Of a DNA stretch of 64,000 bases, positions 1 to 12,931 are shown in pieces. A program made the position numbers and the translations under genes. How positions within the stretch are numbered: the stretch's first letter is position 1; each line of letters opens with the position of its first letter. The notes beneath the pieces are model-generated. The model ran no database searches, was not told where the DNA came from, and saw nothing but the letters and a program-made list of their open reading frames with translations. The DNA is from Mesaphorura yosii (Eukaryota; Arthropoda; Collembola; Poduromorpha; Tullbergiidae): the NCBI GenBank assembly GCA_009869945.1, contig WIXG01000126.1:1-64000 (forward strand). The letters are read 5' to 3'.

Positions 1-3000
1 TATTTTTAGCTTCAAGTACCTACGGTTTTAAAATGTATATTTTTAAAGTACAAAGAGGGATATAAAAAGTGCAGTTGGTACTGATATAATAAGTGCTGCT
101 GTTGAAATAAAGAAGTGCAATTATACCCAAGTGCTGATTTGTATATATTTTTAGTGCAATATGTTTGAGAAAAGTGCAGCAATAATAATAAGCCGATACA
201 AACACAATCAAGATCATTACAGAATATTACAAATTCGCACTGGAATAGTTCTAGATTTTAATTTATCGGTCGTAGTAGTCACCAGGCAAGACGCAATTAT
301 TGACTTTTTTCAAGAAATACGCAGAGAATAAGTTTTTAAAACGAGGGCGAGTAACTTGGTTGTAGCTCAGAAATATTAACACGGACTCTCAGCTGGCTAA
401 CCTTGCCCAGGTCGTAATTCCTGTACGAAATTCAGCGGCTCAGATGTGTGTGCATTTCTACTGAACAAACAAATAGACGTCTTCCCAGTATAATTTGAGG
501 GAAGAAGCAAGAAAAATCTTAACAAATTATGTGTGAGAAAATGAAAATGAAAACTTTAACATTCTTGCTTAGTCCTGGCTGCGTTCCGAGCGATACGAAA
601 CTGCGGGCTTCAAGGTTGCTGAGCTGTACTGAGCACCGACATGACTAATGCACAAACCTTTTAAGAAGATGAAAACAGAATCATTTTGCAAAGAAGAAAT
701 ATTTCAGAGCAGGGCGAATAAACTTTCTGCAAATCCTGCTCGGTGCGGGTCTGAGTTTTAGTTTGAGCCGGTCACATTAAATAATACGCTGCGAGACGAG
801 GTGCGAAGAGAGTTTGTCCAGAACTCATTGATCACTGAGGGCCGGCCGCCGAGGCGAGTCTTTTTCAGAAATTGAAGCCTCCTCACTCTCACTGCTAAAA
901 ACAAGTTAGTCAAGAATTCTGACATATAGTGGTTAATTCTACGCGAGCCACACGACACTTCACGGCCAGGCAGATGTTCTCGCACGGTAACTCGTCAACG
1001 ACCGTGTCGTCCATAAAATGTTTATGATGTATCATGTTTTATGCATGTCTACTTCTGTATTGCATTGTACCGTTTGTGCTGCTGCCAGCAAAAGAGAATA
1101 GATTCCAGACGAGAAAGTGAGCTATTAGTGGCATGACATGGCATGGAATGGCAAGGCACGGTGCGAGAACGAGAAAGGTAGGTAAAGTAAGAATACGTTA
1201 TTGATTTGATGCACTGAGAGAACGAGAAGCGAGAGAAAGCAAGCGCAGGTGTTTCACTTTGCTATTCTTCGCTGTGCCGTTTCAACTCTCGAATATTTCG
1301 TCACTCTCGTTTCAAACAAATCGCTGTGTTATTGTAACGAACAAAACTTTATTAAACGACTTTTCTTGGTTTGGTTGTTCACGTATTTGGGCTTTCGTCT
1401 TACCAGACATTTCTATTACTTAAAGAAGTTTTAACTTCATACTCTCCATATCTTGCAATTTTCTAATTAGAATAAACCGCCGTCTCGGTCTCACCATCAC
1501 TCCAAGCCGTGTTGTCGCCTCATTGCGTTAGTAGCCGCGGTGTAAGTGAATTTAGGAATAAAATTTGGGAAATAACTCAATTAAAGTCGTGTGGTCGCGG
1601 CAAATCTGTCCTGGCTAGACTGCAATGTCATAATTATAATTTAGTGTAGCATAAACGCCAAAATCAGTTCACGTCTGGAAAACCAAACGCTAAAACATAA
1701 AGGGAGAAGAACGATTCGAAAACTGAAAACAAGAAAGCAACAGCATGGAGAAGTGTGAAATTGTGTCGTACAAATGAAACTACACGGTGAATGAGAAAAC
1801 AGAAAATTGGTACATGATCGTGTTCAAGAATACAAAAAGACTGTTCATTTTTGAATCGAGACAAGTACCAGACCGCTATTTTTAATGATCTTCTCATCTT
1901 GTGCGAGAGAAAGCAGAAGCCTGCCTCAGCCCTGTCTGTGGCCTTTGAAGATTCCACTATGATGATTTGATTATCGAAAGCGATTTGAAGTGTCATAGCT
2001 TATAGAAGAGCTACAAATACATCAACATAATCCTCTTTATGCGTCGTATGCCGAACATGAAAGGAAACTAAATTCATTGCTTCTTTTGATGCTTGTGAAA
2101 TATTATTTCCTTGCTGGATGCTGATGAGATGTAATCGAAACTAGCGTAGATTACGCTGCGGCTCGCCTAGGCTGTGTCTTGGATACAATTTATAAACTTG
2201 TCATGCTACTGCTTGCATGGATTAATTAGTTGGCTGGCACTTTGCATGACACAAGTTGAGGAGACCATGAATAAACATGAGACCTTTTGAGAATGCTCAT
2301 CTCAGAGCTGTTCTACTTTGTTTTCTAATGTCTTGTTTTGTTTCAGTGTACAAAAGTGTACGAAACGCATTTCTGCGACTGCGGCCCGTATTTCAAGGGA
2401 TTCTGAGAATGGCCAGTTTTGAGCTGTGGCCCGCAGAAGGAAGCGAGACACGAGAAATTGGAGAAAGAAAAGTCCTGGCCGCCATCCGACTATTCTGAAC
2501 ATGTGCACGCTATTAGCACTTAGCACACTTTTAAGATCGTAAAAGACAGGACTCGTTGGACAGAGTAGGTCACCGGAGTGCAGCACGGCGCGCCGCGGCG
2601 GGGGGATCATAAAACTGTGGCCATGAAAGCTCAGTGTTTGCAGAATGGTTTCTACTTCTCTCTGCATTCGATCATATTCAATTTCCTTTTTCATGTCATA
2701 AAAAGAGGCAGAACAGAACGAATGCGTACGCAGAATTTTGGGGCAGTATCTCACGATTCGCAAATGCGAAATTCACACTTCGCACGTGTTCGCCAGGGGA
2801 AGATTTTTTAAAACGAATTTTCAAAACGAAACGTGGACTTGAAGATTTTGATGCATGGTCCACGAACCGTGCATTATGTGGCTTGACGTGCGTTCGGAAG
2901 CTGTAAACCAGGAACAGTGAGCAGGTATTTTTTTCGCTCCCAGCTTGCTTTACATCAAGTTGTGGTGTTTTCGTGTGCACCGTCCTTTCTCCGTGTTTCT

Positions 3001-5596
3001 GCCTCTGACAAGCCAAGCCATGCCTGAGCTTCCTTTTCACTCTGAGAACTCAAACTACGAGTTTTCTGTTTTCTCTTTGCTGTACGGCACAGGAGTCGAG
3101 CCTCAGACTGTCCCACTGCGAGCTAGCACTTTAGTAATTGTGTAGCACTGTGTCGTGGTAGACGAGTCTGCTCTGCTCCACAAACACGAACACGGTGGAA
3201 CGGGAACTTCCACGGCCTGAACAGCGAACGGTGGCCGTTCAGCTCCGTCAACTCTCCCGGAGCTCTATTTTTCTCGTCATTTTCTCCAGGTTACAATTTC
3301 CGCATCCGTACATGCTATGTCAAATTATTAAATGAGACAACGCTTCGTCAAGTGTGCCACGAGTTGAGCCGCTGTTCTGCTTCGTGTGCTTGTGCAACAA
3401 GAAAACATCAACATTCACATCATAAAACAAAAAAACATTGCACCGCATAAATTACAAACTCATGAGAGACTCTTTCGCAAGTTTACAAGTTTATACATTC
3501 AATTTTGTTTGAGCACGTGCAGTCGCGTATTTTGCAATTTCCGGCGTCTCGAGCCGTTCTAAACATTTTATTTCTTTTTTTCATGCACAGTGCAGTGCAA
3601 TTCAAGTGTTACAGTCACAAAAGCTGGAAACAAAGCCCCTCGTTCGGGTAAACAATAATTAATGGACATTTATTAGAAAACAAAGCTGCTTGGTTCGTAA
3701 TTTATGGACATTGTTTCTGTGTGCGTGTGGTTTCCGGCGAATTGCGAATAATTATCGATTCAAAGTGTGCTAAATCAGCAGCCGTCTCAGGCATTCGCCG
3801 ATGGACGTCAAGAAACAAGTAAAGGCAGGTACCAAGTCGTCGTAACTTTCTCCCCAGTGCACGCACGTGGTTCGCTTTCTTTCTCCGACGGGACGTTCAT
3901 TAGTGCAGACAATGTAATATTACTACCGTAATAATACAGTGTTACATTACGATTACGACTACCAGCGTGTGCAAGACAAGTTGCTTTATAATCACAGGAA
4001 TTTCCTTCTCCATTTTGCTCTGCCCTGCTCCAGCCTGCTCGGCACGGCTGGTTTTAATTGCTTGGTGTTCAGGAAAGTGGACCGACAGGAGCTTTTGTGT
4101 TGTGGAATGCGGCGTGGCGTTATTCATTGATTTACAGAGTGATTCTACAAAGAAAGAGGCACGGGCCATTTTCATCGCAGATTCTCAAGAAAACGTGTGT
4201 GCCAGTGCGCGTGCTGCCAGTTTTTTAAATAATTCGTTGACTTTACAAAGTTTACGTCACGCCCGTCATCGTCTATCGAAGTGGCTAGTGTCAAGACCTT
4301 TCAAACTCATGCATTATGGCAAAGCGAGGCAATGGCAGAGCTTGCAGGAAGGAACTTCCTAGTCATAATATTTGCAAATCACTGAAAACTTCATTCAGCG
4401 GCCCGTGAAACGTATCATAAACAAATTCCACAATACAAACGGTGCTGGCACAACCAAAGGCGAGTTCGTACAAGCAGAATCAAACGCCAAAAATTTGGAA
4501 TTTGGAAAATTCTAGCCGAAAGTCAGCATCGCACGGTGTAAGTTAATTCAGGCACAAATTCTGGGTTTTCTTGTACTTTTTATTTGACACTGGCTTGTGT
4601 TTTCATTGTCCTGGTCAACCTGACCATTTTGAGCTCAAAACTCGTGACCCCTGGGGGACGTTGCTGGCCACTGCATATACGAATCCCGCGTGTTCTGCGT
4701 TTGATCAGATGCGCAAGACAGACAAGCAAGGCTCGTTATTTATTTTCAGTGCACACCTGAGAATTGGCACCGGTGTCGTGTCGGGCGTTCGGGCACTGAG
4801 ACTAAGTGCCAAGGACAACTTTAGCCATCATGAAATGTGAGACTACATAAACTATCATTTCTGTGTACCAGGAGAGAAAAAAACAGGACTCCATTTCAGT
4901 CGCTGGCGCAGCAGCACGAAGTGACACGACCAGGCAAAAGGCAGGTAGGCTGGACGGCTATTCTGGACAAATGGTCCCGAATCATATATTTTTATTGTCG
5001 AGTGTGGGAAGCACGACCAGCGCGGAACAGAGACTCCTGAAACACGAGACGGCTACTAAATACAGAAAGCTGTGTATATTTTATTCAGTATAGCCAGACA
5101 TACTGCCACTTTCAGCCTTTGTACATTTCCAGTCATGGAAGCGCATAAAACGGACGATACAAGTCAGAGTTAGGCACTCGCAGCAAAGTTGGCCGTCCAC
5201 AGGATACAGTCACTTTTCCTATTAGTGAAATAATTCACTTCAAAGAGAAAATAATACAAAAAGGCAAGCTCTAATTTTCGTGTAGCTGAAGACCGACATT
5301 TGAATCCGAGCGAAAAGAGCTGCGGTCCAGCAGACAAGCAGACGCTCAGAATAGTTTTTTCTGCAGGCTGTGGGAAAGCGCGTACGCCCAATTCAGATGT
5401 AATGAATCCTCACCTCAACGCTGTTGCTTTGTGCTCTAAACCCAATTCAGGTTGCTGTCATGTTTACTTAAGAAAATAAGTTCTTGAATAAATATACAAA
5501 CCAGCCCAAACATTAGCGTTAAATTTCGTTACGCCAAGTAAACAAATGCGATCGGCGAAGAAGAGCGGGCGCTGGAATTCGCACTGGCTGTCGAGT

Positions 5597-5627
5597 ATTT
5601 CTTAACCCGAAACTCGAGTTAAGAAAT
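5597..5627. repeat. Short perfect inverted repeat (hairpin)
   Basis: The arm ATTTCTTAAC at 5597-5606 is matched by its exact reverse complement GTTAAGAAAT at 5618-5627, around an 11-base loop. The stem is 10 bp and AT-rich. No target-site duplication is obvious, so I cannot call it a transposon remnant. Confidence 0.6.
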
Positions 5628-8600
5628 GGTGGGTAATTATTGATTATTAGTGCCCATGCATGCAGCACTCATTTGTCATTACGCACTGTCCTGTCTTGAA
5701 GAAATTATCCGAGAATATCCTCCTCCCGACAAGTCTTGCGAGATCATACTCGTAGACGGAAAATGATGAAGACCATGAAAAGGCAAGACAAGACTGAGGC
5801 TGTATCGCACTCTCGCAGTTCATTTATAAGCGACGTCGCGAATCTGTCCGCATGAAATTGTGTACACGCCAAGCACGAACGTTATGAAATATGGACTCGC
5901 CGTTATTGATTTACTATTTCAAACCATAAATCACTTCGTGCTGCTCCTTCTACGCTTCCACGCACTTTACGTGCTCCAGCATCGCATTGTTGCGATGCGT
6001 GGATGGGCATTGAGGATAATCCACCGATCGGCCGTGGGTGACTGCACTGCATTGCATTTTGTAAGCAACAACGGAACAAGAAAAGAAAGTTTTGCTTGCA
6101 GGAATTGTTTGCTTTTAACGCAATGAAACGCTGACGTTTTTTTTAGAGATTCTCATCCATTTGTCGACTCAAACGGAAAATTTTTCGCATTTCTTCACAA
6201 ATGTTGAGTTTCCTTAAAATTATTGACTCTTAAAAGAGGTCATTGGCATTTGTCGAGATTCACGAATTTGTCATTCTCGGAGCTACCAACCAATCCCTAG
6301 TCAGCTGATGAGAAGCAATGAGACGTATCCGAGTTACTACACGCTATTAAGGCCTGGCGCTGCAGGAGTTAAGTCACAAATTGAATGCTTAGCGGCTGAG
6401 GCTCGAGGTAGGTTGCATTTCGTGGTACGCGTACGGCAGACCACGCTTATTATAAAGTCTTCTCCGTACTCATAAGTAATAGAAAAGCATCATCATCATC
6501 AAGAGCAACTGTGACAGCTCACGGCATGCTGCTCGATGGGAAAACAAACAAGGACAGGTAACCATGGCCAAAATCGAGGTGATGTCTTGAACACGAAGTA
6601 GGAAAACCAATTCCGCCTCAAACAAAAGCGAGCGCATGGGAGAGAAGAAAAGAACACTGCCGAAAGAACTAAAGAACACGAAGAAGAAAACAAAGTCAAG
6701 AAAGACGACTTTATACTCACAATCTCTTGAATAACACAAACATGCCACACACGGTGCCTAAAGAGCGAAGAGCGAGAATCATCATTGAAATAAAGCACGA
6801 GTTGAATTTCCTACCGATTTAGCTTTATTTTATAGACTCTGCTTGATGTATGGAGTTGTAATCATTTTTTTTACCTTCCTCCAATATCCTCGGCCCTGCC
6901 ACGGACACGCAAAAGGCTTCCCTTAGCTTCTTGGCTTAGTTGCCATGCAGAAGCAAAGAAAAGGTGGCCGTCCTTCCTTTCGGATTTATTTAGTTTCTCG
7001 ATTTTGTTGTCTCTATTTTCTTTTATTTAAAAGCCAATAAGCTGGCAGAGCAGCAACGTACGCTATCATCGTACGCGAAGAAAACAGCACAGTAATCGAA
7101 AGTTTCTGAAGGAAGCGACCGAGAATACGAAACAAATTGAAAACTGCACAGGAAATCGAGTAGAAATGAAAACAAAAAGCGAAAGGCGGGCGGAACACGA
7201 ATGGCGCGGCGCGGTATCAGATTAGAATTCACTATTCAGGGATTCTCACACTTCATTATTAGATTCAGGTATCACAAACCACAATCGCTCGAATTTGAAT
7301 GGAAAATTTCGAAAGTAATCGCAGTTTTAAAGGTACGCGCTTACTGTTCGAGTTCAGCCCAAATATTCAATGGCCCATACAAAATGTGAGATGTTGAATG
7401 ATCATACATTCAACATTGCAATAATTTATCGAGGACTCATGCTGAGCTGTTGTAAGTGCTTTATATAATAATGATAATGATAGTAATAGCTGCAGAGAGT
7501 CCATTAGGGTGGAGCCAAACGAGACACTGAGACTCTCAATCAACTTTCTATTTCCCAAGGATGCAGCACTGGGAAAGCGGAGTCTGTAAAAATAGGAGAA
7601 AGTCAGCAGAAAATTGAGCACAGAGCGGTGAAAGACTAAACTAAAGATTTTCTCATTTTATACCCGAATCGAGCAACTGGTAATAAACTCTTCGACGTGC
7701 ACGCACATGAGCACGAATGGTACGTGGCGCATTCTAATGAAACATAAACTTGTGCCTTTATGGTTCACTGACAAAAGAAATATTCGACTGGTGAGTCAAA
7801 AACCGCGTAAAAGAGAGGCAAATGGTAGTTGTACCAAAGATATAAGGACAAAAGCTCCGGGCAAGTACAAAGGAAAGATTAGAAATCAGACTCCTCAGAT
7901 TTCTTCCTTTCGTCCATCAAAATTCCAACGTTATTTTTGTTTGTATTTGTAAAATAAAAAGTGAATTCCGCACAAAGTATGAATTTGAGTGGCTCAAGCC
8001 TGTGATTATTGGTTAAAGTTTTCCAAATTTGACATGAAGACTGTAGCCCCGAGACGAGACGATGCAGTGGGCATTACACCTGCATTGAAGCACGTAACGT
8101 AACTTGGTCGTGGATGAATATTTTATATCCCATTGATTTCCTTTGTCTGTAAAGACTTTCCCGCAAGCTTACAATAGCGGAGCACAATTTCTTTTGTTTG
8201 TGTTGTGCGCTAAGAACAAAACCGACCATCCTCGACGGTTCCTGGCCTCAGTTGAGCAATAATTTTAACGAGCCCGTCTCTTCGCGTCAAGGAAATCGAT
8301 AACTCCATTTGTGTGGGCATCACGTGAGTGTTTTCATTTTCCTGACCTTTTCTCGTGAGGTGATCGGTTGTTGGGGAAAATGACATCTGATCGCATTAAT
8401 CAAACTTGTCGACGGTCCAGAATCGTATCTCATTTCTACTGAATTGGACGTTGGCCTCTGTGTTAGTCACCTTTTGTCGTTCAGTGTTGTTTTTAAACGT
8501 AAAATGTACGCCTTGCCATGTTTAACGGTTTTTCTTGCAACGTTGCCTCGCCGCATGTATGTGAATAATGTATGTAGGAAAACTTCTGTCTATAAAATGT

Positions 8601-11600
8601 TTCGAATCATGAGCAGTTTACTCAGACTTTCGTTAAAAGAGAACTTTCCCTTCGCATTTATATATTCATTTTTATCCGTCAAGCGTATCGATCTTGTTCT
8701 TTTCTTGGTCGTCGTCGTCGTTTGTATGTACGCAGAGAAGAGTTCGTCTTGGATTTTTCAGTTGCCATTTATAATAATAATATTATATTAAAATATATTA
8801 CTTTATTCGCTATTCACGTATTCGTGTAATGCACTTTGCCGCGCTACGTATTCTCCAGAGCGAGCAAATTCAAAACTTTTGTTTATACAATTTAGCTCCT
8901 TGCACTCTGTTCATGTAGATAAGGCGAAAGTGAAAACAAGTTGCAAGCGATCAACTTGTAAACAGCGTCGAGTAAATATTTACCTCGTCGAAAATGATAA
9001 AGAAATGAAATCAATGATTGAGCGACGACGCCTTGAAATAAAAGCCAATACAAAGCCACGATCTGTGTAAAACTTTTAAATCCCGTCTCATGACATGAAC
9101 TCGACTGACTTGACTAGCTCTCGTGTAGAGAATCTGAATCTCCCAGTCTTCCGTTTAATATATTGCCACTCATTCGAGTTTTCCAATATTTGCGTAGAAA
9201 AGAGAAAAGTTGAATAGAATATTCAAATTCTGTTGCATGTAATTGAATTGCAAAAAGTGATAATGATGCTGTGACGATGCCTACGCGAAGCGAGAGCGAA
9301 AAGGTCGTAGTGTCTCAGTAATTTAATGTGTATCTGCGTAACACAATACCACAAACGCTTATCGAGAGAAAGTTCGGGAAGCGGAGCGGGCTTGAGGGCA
9401 CGAGATCCCCATTACGTATGTATATATGCATGAATCCGCATGGATTTTTCAGTGCTGGGCTTGCTGCGTATGTGCCTGCCAAATCGCAATCTCGAATCGA
9501 GGAAAAAGTTCAGATCAAGTCGGTCGTATTTTGGGTCGGCTAGGATTTTTTACGACGTGTGAGTGTGTTTCTGATGTGTGCGTCGAAATTATAATGGAAA
9601 CTTTTCAATTTTTCATTAATACGCCAAGCAAGCCAGGGCAAAGGTGCGGGTTAGTGCCAAAAAATAATAATAGGATGAATGAATCTCTTCTCTTCTTGCG
9701 GGAACTCTCGAACGCAAAAGAGATGGGACGAGTCACGGATGAATGAAGAGACCCGACGCTCGGAGAGACGGTTCACTCCGCTCTTGTAAAAGAATTCCGT
9801 CTCTTTGGCAGGGCGTCTTACCCTGAGAGCTCGGTTCGCGGAATGTTCTGCACAATGTGGGCCCATTGTCATATTCAATAAGATCATTTGCACAAGAGCC
9901 CGGGCAGTGAAAAGAATTTGACGACCCGCCTACAAAATATGAATGTTTAAAGCGCAGTTGGCCTGCGCGTGGGCCCTCCAAACCATTAGCGATCAGTCCT
10001 TTTGCGAATCGGAGACAAATTTTGCTCGTCTAGGCCGAAAAATTAAAAAATTAATTAAACTTTGCTTTCTAATGGACTTTCCCAACTTTTTCTGAAAGTC
10101 GTTACCGATTTCGCATTAAATATGCAGTCGCCCTAATCGATCCTGAGAGCGGGTGCGGTGCGGGTATTTGATAATAAGTCTTCAATACACAACACGCAAG
10201 AAGCACTTACGCTCTGTATGCAGGAACCTTGAAGCGTAATTCAGCCGTTCGCCTGTGTAAACACACCAGCAGTTTAATCAAACAAGAGCGAGTTCACCGT
10301 CCCACAGAGCAAAAGATGGATCGGTCAAGTTTGCAGCGCAGAGCGAGCGAGAAGAATAGTTGTCAGTTCCACTGACACATTTCACACTGTCTTGAGCATT
10401 ATTTCTATAAACAACGAGCGCAAAACGCATTTACACCAAAGAACTTGGAAACGAAAAGATGCTTTGTTAACGCGAAAAGAAAATCCTGGCAACGCAGTCA
10501 GAAAAATCGGGAAATTGGAAAGAAGAAACCCATAGTCTCAGTCTTACTCATTTCGTATTCTTTTATTTCTGACCGTGTCGCGCAAGGAATGTGAAATTCA
10601 TCTGGCAGAAGAAAAGAATAGGTGACCGAGTTTCGACTGAGAAAGTTCAACTCCAATTATTTTCGTTCAACTTTTCCTTTATTTCTTGTTGCATCACTGC
10701 ACGAAATGCCAACTCGCCATGCCCGTGGCTCAATTTTGCATTTGCATTTGCTCCCGTATCAATCCTTCCCTTGAATGATGCCTTTTCCCATTTTATCCTC
10801 AATAATTTGACATGTAGCGTGGTCCTCCGAGACAATGACAATACCTGTCTGTCTGGCTTGTGCGATAAAGAGCCGTTCGCTGTTCTTGGAACACGAGCTC
10901 GGCACGGCATTTCACCTTAAACCTAACAAAGTAATCCTAAAACATTTGTACCTGCACAACGACGACATATAAGACGCATCTAGTCTTCAACCTCTCCTGT
11001 ACTATTTCTCCTGTACCTCACTCGACTGCTTTTATCGGGACTGACAATACAATATGGAAATATATTTACGCGCTCATAGCGAACAAAATCAATGCAAAAT
11101 ATATGTTGCAACGATACTCGGATCGAGTTTCATTTCACCTTACGACTCAAGCGCGTATGAGAATCTTAATATGCTAAATCTCCGGCTGCCATTCTCGTTC
11201 GGGACATTTCTTTCCAACTCCAAACTCGTACTTTAATCTTCTTCCTTCGATAATCTGTCCTTGTTATCCCGCTCAGCGCTACAATTGCAGCAGGCTTGCT
11301 CATCTTAATCGCGGATAATGTGATTGAAATCAGAGGCGCCTTTCTTAGTATTTAGTTTGAATGCAGAGCCCCGCGTTTCTAACATGAGACCAAACCCAAT
11401 ATTGCATGAAAGATCCGGGATTTGACGGATTCTGTTCAGTTAAGAGTGCTTACATCGGATTAATTTTACTCTGGTGTCTTGAAACCTTGCCTGCATCTTG
11501 CCAAGTCATCGTCTGAACACGATATCGACTTGTCATCAAGTTGGAAACGTGGAGCTCTGTGAATTTTATTTCCCGCCATAAACATCAGAGCGGAGATAAC

Positions 11601-11842
11601 AAAATGTTCCAGCCGCTACGCGCATTAGTCCATAAATAATTCATCATCATAAAGTTTAGCCTTCTCAAACACTGAGGCAACTTTGGACAAATTTTGTGCT
11701 CTTCGTCGTTGCAGTGTCCGTTGCTTTTACTTTCCAATACGGCGAGTTTAATGACTCGTGTGCAAGAAAAGAAAAACGCACGCGCAAAGCGCTTCCTTCA
11801 TTTTCTTTCTTTGCCTAAACTTTTCTCTGCCTTCACGTCAGT

Positions 11843-11954
11843 CAGTTTCTTACTATTTTTAATTTAATTAATTACATCAGCAAGTTTCAACAAGGCGACA
11901 GAAAACTTTCGCGGGTCATTAATTAAATGAAGTTTTAATTTAGTTGAGAAACTG
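11843..11954. repeat. Imperfect long inverted repeat
   Basis: The segment beginning CAGTTTCTTACTA and running into an ATTTAATTAATTA tract is roughly mirrored by TAATTAAAT followed by TAGTTGAGAAACTG at the right end. The outer arms pair over CAGTTTCT / AGAAACTG and the inner arms over the AT-rich tracts, with bulges. A second short pairing (AAGTTT / AAACTT) lies in the loop. It could be a decayed MITE or a chance fold of AT-rich DNA. Confidence 0.4.
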
Positions 11955-12931
11955 CCGACTGCCTGCGCGGGGACTGTCTCTTGCGGGATTCACCATGGAA
12001 CATGAAAATAATTCAGCTTGCGGAATCGTTATGCCAAGTAACACGATGTAATGGTTTTATTATTACACGTCGAGGATAAAGGAATAAAATAATAAAAATC
12101 TGGTGCAAGAGAAACACGATATTTCAAACCAGAAATGAAAGACTCAAAAGGCATAAAATACAATAACACAGACACTTTGGGCTTGAGTGAGTGCGGGTGC
12201 ACTCGTGTAGAAATTTATGGAATCTGAGTGGTTGGAATTCTTTCCACCGCACCGTATCAAACCCGAATTTCGCAATTTTACACTCGAGAGGTGCAAAAGC
12301 GTATGGATATTGAAAAATATGTATGCAACCAAAGGGAAAATTCACAGTTCACGATTACGATTCACGAATTGTGTTTCCATTTTTGCAATACAATAGCGTG
12401 CGTTGGCTTCACAGTTTCATATGAAGAAATAGTTAAATGGGCCGCCCTGAGTGTTCGCAGTGCAATATTTCGTCGTCCGTAAAAACACGGCACTTTCCAG
12501 TGCGTACCAAATCACGGAAAGAATTCACATTAATTTGTACAGGCAAAGAAGAAACTTATTCTCCCACGGCCATGATTATTACTTGATTATCTTTATTTCG
12601 GATGAATAGCATTTAATGACGTCCCTAATTACAGAAATGTTAATTTGTACAATTTGTACAACAATAATTCCATTTTACATCTCCTAATTAAAAAACTTGA
12701 ATGATCTCATTTCGTGTGTTCTTGAACCTTACAGACTCGTGACTCGTGAGCTCAGCCAGGCTGCTAGGAATCAGATTGTTTGACTCGCAACGGAGTTAGA
12801 GCTTCAATGACGACGGACAAAAACTTCAGAAGTAAAGCCTGAAGAAGATTCTCGTCGAGATTACAGAGAGTGAAAGAAAGAGGGGAAAAGCGGAGAGAGA
12901 AGGATGAGAGAAAATCTTTTCATGAGCCCAT

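Larger units (their letters stand above)
1..12931. other. Left intergenic region, no gene recognised
   Basis: No reading frame here shows recognisable protein similarity, and I see no transposase, reverse transcriptase, tRNA or rRNA signature. Frames of 60-150 codons occur on both strands, as expected by chance in AT-rich DNA. Two short inverted repeats are listed separately (5597-5627 and 11843-11954). The last 65 bases (about 12866-12931) are purine-rich with repeated GAGAG/GAAAG. They precede the membrane-protein start codon and may be its 5' leader. Upstream non-coding exons of that gene could lie anywhere in this stretch and would not be visible. Confidence 0.6.

Noticed and set aside
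2302-2763. 153-codon minus-strand frame
   Set aside because: No recognisable domain or plausible splice context, and it overlaps other open frames on the opposite strand. It looks like a chance frame.
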